NCBI GenBank assembly: GCA_023269295.1
Contig: JAHFTU010000013.1
Location: 1 to 17,935, forward strand
Reading direction: 5' to 3'
DNA: 17,935 bases
From: Candidatus Woesearchaeota archaeon
GTDB lineage: Archaea > Nanobdellota > Nanobdellia > Woesearchaeales > UBA10216
A program made the position numbers and the translations under genes. The notes below the pieces were generated by a model. That model saw nothing but the letters and a program-made list of their open reading frames with translations. It was not told the DNA's origin and searched no databases. Shown piece by piece: positions 1 through 5,571 of the stretch (the stretch's first letter is position 1; each line of letters begins with the position of its first letter).

Positions 1-43
1 CTGACTAATTCTGCATTTAATGCGCTTTTTGTTGGCAACAACA

Positions 44-53
44 TTTAAAAATA
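44..53 (+). promoter_or_regulatory. TATA box of the dUTPase gene
   Basis: TTTAAAAATA is centred about 26 nt before the ATG at 74, the archaeal TATA-to-start distance for a leaderless mRNA. This spacing supports starting the dUTPase at 74 rather than at the in-frame ATG at 20, which lies upstream of the box. A second AT-rich palindrome, GCATTTAATGC at 13-23, could serve a gene to the left of the window. Confidence 0.6.
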
Positions 54-73
54 CGTGCGGCGCTGCTTTCCAC

Positions 74-499
74 ATGAAAGCCAAAATCAAGCGAATAGAC
101 AAGTCACTGCCGCTGCCAACTTACCAGACTGCAGGCTCGGTTGGGTTTGACATCTACTCAAGGGAGGATATGGAGATACAACCACATGAGATAGCACTGA
201 TACCTGGAAACATAATTGTGGAGACGCCGCAGGGCTACATGCTGCTGGTTGCCCTGCGAAGCTCAACGCCAAGAAAGAAAGGGCTCATAAAGCCCCACGG
301 AATAGGCGTAATTGACAACGACTACTGCGGCGAAGGCGACGAGATAAAAGTGCAGGTTTACAACATCACTGACAAAATTGTAAAGATTGAAAAGGGCGAA
401 CGGGTAGCGCAGGGCATATTTGTAAAAGTTGACAGGTTTGAGTGGGAAGAAACCAACACCATGGGAAAGACCCGGGGCGGATTTGGAAGCACCGGCTGA
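74..499 (+). CDS. dut: dUTP diphosphatase (dUTPase), trimeric type
   Basis: Hydrolyses dUTP to dUMP and pyrophosphate, keeping uracil out of DNA and supplying dUMP for thymidylate synthesis. All five motifs of the trimeric family are visible in 141 aa: AGSVGFDIYSRE (20-31), RSS (62-64), GVIDNDYCGE (78-87, with the likely catalytic Asp81), GERVAQGIF (108-116) and the C-terminal Gly-rich arm RGGFGSTG (134-141). Length is normal for the family. The in-frame ATG at 20 would add 18 residues that fit no motif and lie before the TATA box, so ATG 74 is chosen. The stop codon TGA forms part of the left arm of a perfect inverted repeat (497-519). The next gene starts 44 nt downstream. The family also contains dCTP deaminases, but the motif set here is that of dUTPase. 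Confidence 0.93.
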   Translation: MKAKIKRIDKSLPLPTYQTAGSVGFDIYSREDMEIQPHEIALIPGNIIVETPQGYMLLVALRSSTPRKKGLIKPHGIGVIDNDYCGEGDEIKVQVYNITDKIVKIEKGERVAQGIFVKVDRFEWEETNTMGKTRGGFGSTG

Positions 500-519
500 C
501 CTTTTTAACAAAAAGGTCA
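497..519. repeat. Perfect palindrome, copy 1 (10-bp arms)
   Basis: Arms TGACCTTTTT (497-506) and AAAAAGGTCA (510-519) are perfectly complementary around loop AAC. The left arm contains the dUTPase stop codon. The repeat ends 24 nt before the dehydrogenase ATG at 544. Its centre, CCTTTTTAAC, could act as a BRE/TATA element. The same two arms recur exactly at 10183-10207 and nearly at 7120-7142. It may be an operator, a terminator hairpin or a promoter element. Confidence 0.7.
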
Positions 520-543
520 ATCAAAAACAATCAAAAAACTGAA

Positions 544-1545
544 ATGAAGATTGCTTTCTTTGAGCTTGAGGAGTGGGAAAAGGATTACATACAACAAAAT
601 TTGAAAGAGTGGCAGCTTGAATTCATTGATGGTACTTTAACAAGGGAAACTGCTGCGAAGGCAAAATACTGTGACGCTGCCGCAGTGTTCATTTATTCCA
701 AGATTGACAAAGCCGTGCTGGAAAAGTTGCCAAAGCTGAAGTTCATTGCAACAATGTCAACAGGGTATGACCACATAGACGTGGTTGCGGCTAAAAAGAG
801 AAAGGTTACGGTGAGCAACGTGCCAACATACGGTGAAAACACTGTTGCAGAGCACACTTTTGCGCTAATTCTTGCCCTGTCAAGGAAGATAGCTGAATCT
901 GCAGAAAGAACTCGCCACGGAGATTTCACGCTGGAAGGGCTGAGGGGTTTTGACCTTAAAGGAAAAACAATAGGCGTGATTGGGACAGGCCACATAGGGA
1001 TGCACGTCATAAGGATAGCAAAGGGCTTTGAGATGAATGTTGTGGCTTTTGACGTCAAGAAAGAGCTAGCAGCGGCAAAGAAACTTGGATTCAAATACGC
1101 TGACTTTGATTCGCTGCTGCAAAAATCCGACATAATAACTCTTCACTGCCCTTATAACAAGGCAACGCACCACTTAATCAACAACGGCAACATCGGAAAG
1201 GTGAAAAAAGGGGCAATGCTGATAAACACTGCGAGGGGAGGGCTGGTTGAAACGCGGGCTTTGCTGAGAGCTTTGGATAACGGAACAATAGTCGCAGCAG
1301 GGCTTGACGTGCTTGAGGAGGAGTGCAATATAAAAGAAGAAAAACAGCTGTTATCAAAGGATTTCGAGAAAGAGTGCGACCTGAAAACAATGCTTGGCAA
1401 CCATATGCTGCTGAACCACAAGAACGTGATAATAACGCCGCACAATGCATTCAACAGCAAGGAGGCGCTGGTGAGGATTCTGAGCATGACAATTGAAAAC
1501 ATAAAGGCATTTGAAAAGAAAAAGCCGATAAATATTGTGAGTTGA
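544..1545 (+). CDS. D-isomer-specific 2-hydroxyacid dehydrogenase (D-lactate dehydrogenase-like)
   Basis: NAD-dependent oxidoreductase interconverting a 2-keto acid and its D-2-hydroxy acid; the substrate cannot be read from sequence, but the overall shape is closest to D-lactate dehydrogenases. The 333-aa length is typical. Visible: the nucleotide-binding GTGHIG (147-152) followed by Asp170 at the end of the next strand, which favours NAD over NADP; the catalytic triad Arg231 (in NTARGGLVE), Glu258 (in GLDVLEEE) and His300 (in TPHNAFNS). The frame stays open back to 442 inside dUTPase, but ATG 544 begins the conserved MKIAFFELEE strand and is preferred. It ends exactly where the convergent MFS-like gene ends (1545/1546). 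A palindrome sits just upstream and may carry its promoter. Phosphoglycerate or glyoxylate reductase activity is less likely but not excluded. Confidence 0.9.
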   Translation: MKIAFFELEEWEKDYIQQNLKEWQLEFIDGTLTRETAAKAKYCDAAAVFIYSKIDKAVLEKLPKLKFIATMSTGYDHIDVVAAKKRKVTVSNVPTYGENTVAEHTFALILALSRKIAESAERTRHGDFTLEGLRGFDLKGKTIGVIGTGHIGMHVIRIAKGFEMNVVAFDVKKELAAAKKLGFKYADFDSLLQKSDIITLHCPYNKATHHLINNGNIGKVKKGAMLINTARGGLVETRALLRALDNGTIVAAGLDVLEEECNIKEEKQLLSKDFEKECDLKTMLGNHMLLNHKNVIITPHNAFNSKEALVRILSMTIENIKAFEKKKPINIVS

Positions 1546-2100
1546 TTATTTCTCTTTAATATAAAATAGAAAAGCTGTTGAAATAAAAGTTATTGTTGCT
1601 GTAAAATAAAATATTATCTTGTACCCCAACTGCCCTACCACATAGCCGCCACCCATAACTGCAAGGGCTGAGATGATACCAACAATGGCGTGGTATTTGC
1701 CTATGTCAGCCCCCCTTGACACTTTCTTTGTGATGTCTGCCAGGAAAGCGTATCCAGTAGTAGTTGCAATGGCATTAGTAATCCCAATGGCAATCTGCAG
1801 AACATAGAGTTGCGTGAGAGAAGTTATTATAGCGTATAAGAATATAATGACTGCCGATATAAACCCGCCTGCCAGCAAGAATGCTTTTCTGCCCATTTTA
1901 TCAGAGTACTTTCCGGCAAAGAAGGAAGTAATTGATTGGAATAGTGCCATCAGCCCAATAGAAAACCCAAACTGTTGTATGCTTCCGCCGAAGTTTTGGA
2001 GGAATATAATGTAGAACGGCCCGAACAGCCCACCCGCAAAAGCCAGCAATGAATTTGAAAAAAGGAAAATCCTGTAATTGGCCAAGTTGTCTGATTTCAT
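1546..2100 (-). CDS. Half-length major facilitator superfamily (MFS) protein, six TM segments
   Basis: The 184-aa product resembles the N-terminal half of a 12-TM MFS transporter. About six hydrophobic segments (roughly 11-35, 45-63, 73-92, 96-118, 136-158, 160-181) surround the MFS signature loop GKYSDKMGRK (63-72, motif A between TM2 and TM3). It ends with a basic tail YIKEK and a normal TAA. No second half follows, because the convergent dehydrogenase stop is directly adjacent, so this is not a frameshift. It could work as a homodimer, be the remnant of a deleted transporter, or pair with another half elsewhere. The start at 2100 agrees with a TATA box 26 nt upstream that lies in the 3' end of the ferredoxin gene. 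The substrate is unknown. Confidence 0.8.
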   Translation of the reverse strand: MKSDNLANYRIFLFSNSLLAFAGGLFGPFYIIFLQNFGGSIQQFGFSIGLMALFQSITSFFAGKYSDKMGRKAFLLAGGFISAVIIFLYAIITSLTQLYVLQIAIGITNAIATTTGYAFLADITKKVSRGADIGKYHAIVGIISALAVMGGGYVVGQLGYKIIFYFTATITFISTAFLFYIKEK

Positions 2101-2122
2101 GAGAAAAAATAGCTGTTACTGG

Positions 2123-2130
2123 TATATAAA
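2123..2130 (-). promoter_or_regulatory. TATA box of the half-MFS gene
   Basis: On the minus strand this reads TTTATATA, centred about 26 nt before the ATG at 2100. It lies between and partly inside the ends of two same-strand genes, so the MFS-like gene can be transcribed independently of the ferredoxin gene. Confidence 0.6.
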
Positions 2131-2132
2131 TC

Positions 2133-2711
2133 TTACATCTTCAAAGGGTCATCCTGCACGTAAGGCAGGCGCTTCTTCATTGCTATTTCCGCTTTCTGGA
2201 GCTCGCTGCCAAGGTAAGCGGCATGCGAGAGGGAAGAAACAAGCTTCTCGCGGCAAATGGTGTTGTAGATTTCCTCTGCGGTTTTACCATCTATTTCTGC
2301 GGCAAGCTGGTGCTTGGCGTTGTAATAGCGCACTCTGATAATGCCCTCATCTGGAAAGGGCTTGATTGTGAAAAAACCCAGAGTGTCCATAACCCACTCC
2401 TTTCGGCTTTCATAATGGGCCTTTATTTTCTTGACAGGGATTTCCTTGTCGGGGTCTATGCCAAGAACGCTCTTGCCTGTTCTTTTGTCAATGACCTCGA
2501 TGGCATATGAGGGGCAGACCTTGGCAGCTTCAACGCATTCTTTCAGCTGCGCAGGGCCAATAGGCAGCGAGATAACATTGCCCTTGCTGCTGCCGCCTTT
2601 AATGGTAGAGCGGTTATTTTCGTCAAGCTTGAACAGCTGCGGGGCCAGCTTCTCGCAAAAGCCTGCGCCGATACACTTCTTCCTGTCAACACGGACTTCG
2701 TATTCTGGCAT
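2133..2711 (-). CDS. [3Fe-4S]-type ferredoxin with long C-terminal extension
   Basis: Electron-carrier domain at residues 1-75: Cys13 and Cys19 in KKCIGAGFCE, and Cys66 in KVCPSYAIEV. The position that holds the second cysteine of a four-iron motif is Ala, the pattern of single-cluster [3Fe-4S] ferredoxins (C-x5-C...CP). Residues about 85-192 form a second region with a conserved-looking end (HAAYLGSELQKAEIA...YVQD.PL). From memory this resembles the DUF4346 C-terminal domain of some archaeal folate-related proteins; that match is unverified. The total is 192 aa, two to three times a simple ferredoxin. The frame is open to 2774, but ATG 2711 starts the ferredoxin fold and has a TATA box 28 nt upstream. 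It could be an electron partner for the reductase at 3553-4284, which is inference from proximity. Confidence 0.8.
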   Translation of the reverse strand: MPEYEVRVDRKKCIGAGFCEKLAPQLFKLDENNRSTIKGGSSKGNVISLPIGPAQLKECVEAAKVCPSYAIEVIDKRTGKSVLGIDPDKEIPVKKIKAHYESRKEWVMDTLGFFTIKPFPDEGIIRVRYYNAKHQLAAEIDGKTAEEIYNTICREKLVSSLSHAAYLGSELQKAEIAMKKRLPYVQDDPLKM

Positions 2712-2735
2712 GGGGGACTGGGAGATACGGCAATA

Positions 2736-2746
2736 CTTAAATATTT
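2736..2746. promoter_or_regulatory. Shared bidirectional TATA element
   Basis: The near-symmetric CTTAAATATTT lies 28 nt from the ferredoxin ATG (2711, minus) and 26 nt from the small-protein ATG (2766, plus). One AT-rich box therefore fits leaderless initiation in both directions. Confidence 0.55.
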
Positions 2747-2765
2747 GGAAATTTTGAGCATAAGA

Positions 2766-2945
2766 ATGGTACATAAAACCGAAACAAAGAAAAAGAAAAA
2801 TCCTCTTGACGCACTGGTTGGACTCTTAACAAAAGAAGAAGCTGATGAAATGCGCAAACATATACTGCTATCGCGAAGGCAAATGGAAAAAAGATTGAAA
2901 CTGCTATGCAAGAGGTTGGATAATGTTTTCAGCAAAAGCAGATGA
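2766..2945 (+). CDS. Small charged helical protein upstream of and overlapping nth
   Basis: Not recognised. The 59-aa product has a basic N-terminus (KTETKKKK) and a predicted helical remainder rich in Lys, Arg, Glu and Leu (TKEEADEMRKHILLSRRQME). It has no cysteine pair or signal peptide. The TATA-to-ATG distance of 26 nt favours the start at 2766 over the in-frame ATG at 2745. Its last 23 nt overlap the start of endonuclease III in another frame, so the two are probably co-transcribed and translationally coupled. Basic charge and linkage suggest a nucleic-acid-binding role, which is only inference. It could instead be a leader peptide with no independent function. Confidence 0.6.
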   Translation: MVHKTETKKKKNPLDALVGLLTKEEADEMRKHILLSRRQMEKRLKLLCKRLDNVFSKSR

Positions 2946-3546
2946 AATTATTAAAACACTAAAAAAAGAATATCCTGAAACCAAGTACTACCTTAAGTTC
3001 TCCAACCCACTCCAGCTTATGGTGGCAACAATACTCTCAGCGCAGTGCAGGGATAATGTTGTCAACTCTGTCACGGCAAAGCTATTCCAGAAATACAAAA
3101 CAGCTTCTGACTTCACCAAGCTCAAGGAGGAGGACATAAAGTCAATCACTTTCTTCAACAACAAGGCAAAAAGCATAAGGGAAGCCAGCAAGCTTGTAAT
3201 AAAAAAGTTTGGCGGGAAGGTTCCTGACAGGATGGAGGACTTGGTAACGCTGCCAGGGGTTGGAAGGAAGACAGCCAATGCAATTCTCATAAACGCATTT
3301 GACAAAGTGGTTGGAATAGTAGTTGATACTCACGTCATCAGGGTTGCCTACCGCCTCGGCCTGACAAAAAATACAAATCCTGAGAAGATAGAGAAAGACC
3401 TCATGGCTGCCGTGCCAAAAGCAGAATGGAAAAGAATAACCTGGCTGATGAAAGACCACGGCAGGGCCGTGTGCAGGGCGCCTGCGCCTATATGCAGCAA
3501 GTGCGTGCTAAGCAGGATTTGCCCCAAGAATGGCGTGACGAAGTAG
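2923..3546 (+). CDS. nth: Endonuclease III (DNA glycosylase / AP lyase)
   Basis: Base-excision-repair enzyme that removes oxidised pyrimidines and nicks the abasic site. In 207 aa it shows the helix-hairpin-helix LPGVGRKTANAIL (110-122) with catalytic Lys116, the catalytic Asp135 in VVDTHVIRV, and a C-terminal [4Fe-4S] loop with C-x6-C-x2-C-x5-C spacing (Cys184, 191, 194, 200). Length and motif order are those of Nth. The start at 2923 lies within the preceding 59-aa gene; the next Met (33) would remove the first helix. Convergent with the flavoprotein reductase, whose stop is 6 nt away. The DUF59 Fe-S assembly protein further along may serve this enzyme among others. Confidence 0.95.
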   Translation: MFSAKADEIIKTLKKEYPETKYYLKFSNPLQLMVATILSAQCRDNVVNSVTAKLFQKYKTASDFTKLKEEDIKSITFFNNKAKSIREASKLVIKKFGGKVPDRMEDLVTLPGVGRKTANAILINAFDKVVGIVVDTHVIRVAYRLGLTKNTNPEKIEKDLMAAVPKAEWKRITWLMKDHGRAVCRAPAPICSKCVLSRICPKNGVTK

Positions 3547-3552
3547 CTATGA

Positions 3553-4284
3553 TTACCACTGTTCTTTGTGGATGTTCTCTTTCCTGAAGCCGAGCTGCTC
3601 AAGCATCTTAATCGTGTCCGCAACCATAATTGGAGGGCCGCAGGCGTAAAACTGCTGAAGCTCCTTCGGAACATCAAGCTTGCTGACGTACTTTGGGAAA
3701 GTGTCGGTAACCCTGCCATTTTCCCATTGCCACTCGCTATTGTGGCTGCTTGTAGAAGCGACAAGTTGCAAATCATTGCTTTTGCTGTAACCAAGAAGCT
3801 CATCCTTAAACAGAAACATCCCGGGCTCACTGACGCTGTAAAAGAGCCACAGCTTTTCCTCATAGCCCTCTGCATAAAGCAGACGAAGCATGCTCATCAG
3901 GGGAGCCAGGCCTGTGCCGCCGGCAATGAAGATTGTTCCTTTCTGGACTGGCTTCTTCATCTGAAACATGCCGTAAGGCCCTGTGATTATTGCCCCATCG
4001 CCAACCTTTTTCCTGAAAAGAGGTTCAGACAACGCACCAGTAGGATAGCGGGCAACACACAACTCAACAACGTCCTTTTCATTTGGGGAGGATGCTATTG
4101 AGTAGGACTTTGCTATCTTCCTGCCATTGCTGTCAACAAGTCCTGGCAGTGAAAGCATTACAAACTGGCCCGGAGCAAAAGAAAAGCCGCTATTCTCAGG
4201 CAGCCGCATGCGGAATACCCTAAGCACGTCAGAGTAAGCCTTTATGCCTTCAATCTTCACAACAAGCTGCTTAATGTTCAACAT
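3553..4284 (-). CDS. Ferredoxin-NAD(P)+ reductase-like flavoprotein
   Basis: Flavin- and pyridine-nucleotide-binding oxidoreductase of the FNR superfamily, moving electrons between NAD(P)H and a carrier such as ferredoxin. In 243 aa: FAD-binding beta-barrel with APGQFVML (37-44) and KSYSIAS (59-65, the RxYS-type motif); phosphate-binding GPYGMF (102-107); NAD(P)-binding IAGGTGLAPLMSML (120-133); ACGPP (214-218); aromatic C-terminus ending in EQW, which could stack on the flavin. There is no Fe-S domain of its own, so it needs a partner; the ferredoxin about 840 nt away is a candidate. A TATA box lies 27 nt before ATG 4284. The RxYS arginine position is Lys here. Flavin reductase or dihydroorotate-dehydrogenase electron-transfer subunit are alternatives; the latter is less likely because the Cys-rich C-terminus is absent. 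Confidence 0.88.
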   Translation of the reverse strand: MLNIKQLVVKIEGIKAYSDVLRVFRMRLPENSGFSFAPGQFVMLSLPGLVDSNGRKIAKSYSIASSPNEKDVVELCVARYPTGALSEPLFRKKVGDGAIITGPYGMFQMKKPVQKGTIFIAGGTGLAPLMSMLRLLYAEGYEEKLWLFYSVSEPGMFLFKDELLGYSKSNDLQLVASTSSHNSEWQWENGRVTDTFPKYVSKLDVPKELQQFYACGPPIMVADTIKMLEQLGFRKENIHKEQW

Positions 4285-4306
4285 ATTCTGGTGGGAAAGA
4301 AAGGCA

Positions 4307-4314
4307 ATTAAAAA
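4307..4314 (-). promoter_or_regulatory. TATA box and upstream half-site of the flavoprotein reductase gene
   Basis: On the minus strand CCTTTTTAAT is centred about 27 nt before ATG 4284. About 10 nt further upstream is AAAGGGGTCA (minus strand, 4334-4325), a half-site resembling one arm of the palindrome family; the same 10-mer sits 11 nt before the primase TATA box. Confidence 0.5.
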
Positions 4315-4332
4315 GGTTATTGAGTGACCCCT

Positions 4333-5001
4333 TTAGTAAAGCCGCGTCCTCACTCCATCAAGGAACTGCCTGCCTGTGGTGTCACGAAGGATAGTATGGG
4401 GAAGGGTTATGTCAGCAAGCTTGCTGTAGCGCAATGCCCTGAACTCAAGAAGCTGCGGATAGCAGCGCCTAAGCGCGCCCAAATCAGACTCGCCAGTGTT
4501 CCTGTTAAAGCTGCTGCCCCACACTACGGGCTTTGGATTTGACATGTACCTTTCGAAGAGCAGCTTTCTGATGTCATCAGTTGCTTCCAAATAGATTATC
4601 AGGGTGTTCTCACGCAGCCGCTGCAAGACAGGCAGGGGCAGGTAAATAACACTGCCTGTTGTGTCAACAATCATGTTCCTGCCAATGCCATAATCTATCT
4701 CCTGCATTGCCTCCTCTTCAAACTTAAGAAACAGATGCTGGGTTTCAGGATAGCGCTTCTCGTAAGGCTGACCCATCCAGGCAGCAACTCCGTCAACACC
4801 CCTGAAGCCTTTTTCCTCAAGGAAGGGCTTAAGCTTGGCTTCAACCAAGTCATCGCCATGCAGCCACAGGAAATTCAGGGCTGGCTCGGCAACAAGGCTT
4901 TTTGCCCGGCGCGTTTTCCCGACATTGGACATGCCAATAATGGAGATGCGCAGCTTATTGCTGCTGAGAAGCCCGTCAAATTCTGCGGCTGTGAGTTTCA
5001 T
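4333..5001 (-). CDS. P-loop kinase-like protein
   Basis: The 222-aa product has a Walker A motif GMSNVGKT (23-30) after a short beta strand, and a hydrophobic strand ending in an acidic residue (NMIVDTTG), the arrangement of small-molecule kinases of the shikimate/adenylate-kinase class. It is expected to transfer phosphate from ATP to an unidentified small substrate in the cytoplasm. A region WMGQPYEKRYPET resembles the substrate side of shikimate-kinase-like enzymes, but the family cannot be named securely. ATG 5001 has a TATA box 28 nt upstream, between this gene and the tRNA gene. The stop lies 48 nt from the start of the downstream reductase, which has its own promoter. Confidence 0.65.
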   Translation of the reverse strand: MKLTAAEFDGLLSSNKLRISIIGMSNVGKTRRAKSLVAEPALNFLWLHGDDLVEAKLKPFLEEKGFRGVDGVAAWMGQPYEKRYPETQHLFLKFEEEAMQEIDYGIGRNMIVDTTGSVIYLPLPVLQRLRENTLIIYLEATDDIRKLLFERYMSNPKPVVWGSSFNRNTGESDLGALRRCYPQLLEFRALRYSKLADITLPHTILRDTTGRQFLDGVRTRLY

Positions 5002-5025
5002 AACAACTGCTACTAGGGCTGCAAA

Positions 5026-5033
5026 TATAAATT
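5026..5033 (-). promoter_or_regulatory. TATA box of the P-loop kinase-like gene
   Basis: On the minus strand this AT-rich box (AATTTATA) is centred about 28 nt before ATG 5001. It lies between the tRNA 3' end and the gene, so the protein gene is transcribed separately from the tRNA. Confidence 0.55.
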
Positions 5034-5050
5034 AATTGCAGAAAATAAAG

Positions 5051-5138
5051 TACGGCAGGCGGGAATCGAACCCGCATTAAAAGCTCTCTCCGATCTTAAC
5101 CATGGGAAGCTTTTGTCCTACCACTGGACCACTGCCGT
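5051..5138 (-). tRNA. tRNA-Gly(CCC) with a 17-nt bulge-helix-bulge intron
   Basis: Complete cloverleaf on the minus strand: 7-bp acceptor ACGGCAG/CTGCCGT, D-arm GTCC-AGTGGTA-GGAC, anticodon stem AAAGC/GCTTT, 4-nt variable loop TAAT, T-arm GCGGG-TTCGATT-CCCGC, discriminator A73, no encoded CCA. The 24 nt between the anticodon-stem strands resolve to a 7-nt loop (TTCCCAA) once a 17-nt intron (5102-5086) is removed between positions 37 and 38, the canonical archaeal site. The junction folds as a classic BHB: a 4-bp helix UUCC/GGAG between two 3-nt bulges (CA|U and AG|A), each cut after the second base. The mature length is 71 nt. The first pair is A1-U72 rather than the usual G1-C72. A TATA box lies about 30 nt upstream. 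Confidence 0.95.
5086..5102 (-). other. tRNA-Gly intron (17 nt, 37/38 position)
   Basis: The intron reads TGGTTAAGATCGGAGAG. Its GGAG pairs with UUCC of the anticodon loop to form the central BHB helix, and GGU/AUC can close a small UAAG hairpin inside. It should be removed by the archaeal splicing endonuclease. Confidence 0.88.
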
Positions 5139-5164
5139 TTAAAGAAAGAAGTTTGCACTGCTGG

Positions 5165-5172
5165 TTTAAAAT
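5165..5172 (-). promoter_or_regulatory. TATA box of the tRNA-Gly gene
   Basis: On the minus strand ATTTTAAA is centred about 30 nt before the first base of the tRNA (5138), the expected spacing for archaeal tRNA genes with a very short leader. Confidence 0.55.
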
Positions 5173-5194
5173 TGTTGCTGCCTCAGTTCAGCCA

Positions 5195-5509
5195 CTATAC
5201 TCCGAGAGCGACCTTGGCCTCGTCAGACATCCTATCAGGGCCCCAAAGCGGCTCCCAAACGATGTTAATGACAACGCCGGTAACGCCAGGCAGCTTCTTC
5301 ACGGCATTTTCGGCTTCCGAGATAATGTATGGCCCCACAGGGCAGGTTGGCGAAGTAAGAGTCATGTCTACGACGACCATGCCCTTGTCAATCCTGGCAT
5401 CATAAACCAGCCCAAGGTCAACGATATTGTAGCGGATTTCAGGGTCTTCCACAAGCTTGAGCTGGTCAAAAATGGCGTCTTTTGAAAGCTCTGTTGCGGC
5501 TGCTGACAT
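5195..5509 (-). CDS. MIP18/PaaD-family (DUF59) Fe-S cluster assembly protein
   Basis: Small cytoplasmic protein of the SufT/CIA2 group, which helps mature Fe-S proteins. The 104 aa show the family pattern: DPEI (22-25) followed by NIVDLGLVY (28-36), the TSPTCPVGP loop (52-60) with the conserved Cys56, and the C-terminal VWEPLWGPDRMS (84-95). Length is typical. The start at 5509 has a TATA box 26 nt upstream. Plausible clients nearby are the ferredoxin and endonuclease III (inference). Divergent from the SWIM-like gene, with a 62-nt shared promoter region. Confidence 0.9.
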   Translation of the reverse strand: MSAAATELSKDAIFDQLKLVEDPEIRYNIVDLGLVYDARIDKGMVVVDMTLTSPTCPVGPYIISEAENAVKKLPGVTGVVINIVWEPLWGPDRMSDEAKVALGV

Positions 5510-5530
5510 AAGGCCTGGAAAGCTTCGGAG

Positions 5531-5548
5531 TTTTAAAAAGGTTTATAT
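5531..5548. promoter_or_regulatory. Divergent promoter pair (DUF59 gene / SWIM-like gene)
   Basis: TTTTAAAA (5531-5538) lies 26 nt from the minus-strand ATG at 5509. GTTTATAT (5541-5548) lies 27 nt from the plus-strand ATG at 5572. Both spacings fit leaderless initiation, and the two boxes are only 2 nt apart, so the two promoters probably compete. Confidence 0.6.
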
Positions 5549-5571
5549 GAGAAAACAGCTTTCCATCACCT

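Noticed and set aside
442..543. Extended N-terminus of the dehydrogenase reaching into dUTPase
   Set aside because: The extra residues are out-of-frame dUTPase sequence plus the palindrome; the conserved first strand begins at ATG 544.
1546..2100. Frameshifted full-length MFS transporter
   Set aside because: No matching C-terminal half exists in any minus-strand frame next to it; the adjacent sequence is the intact dehydrogenase gene.
3568..4101. Plus-strand 177-aa frame opposite the flavoprotein reductase
   Set aside because: Antisense shadow of a gene with all FNR motifs; it has no promoter and no recognisable domain.
4325..4347. Fourth copy of the palindrome at 4325
   Set aside because: Only the left half-site TGACCCCTTT and a chance CTTTAGTAAAG symmetry are present; there is no matching right arm, so it is treated as a half-site only.
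5102..5485. Plus-strand 127-aa frame opposite the tRNA and DUF59 gene
   Set aside because: It crosses the tRNA-Gly gene and is antisense to a well-supported conserved protein.
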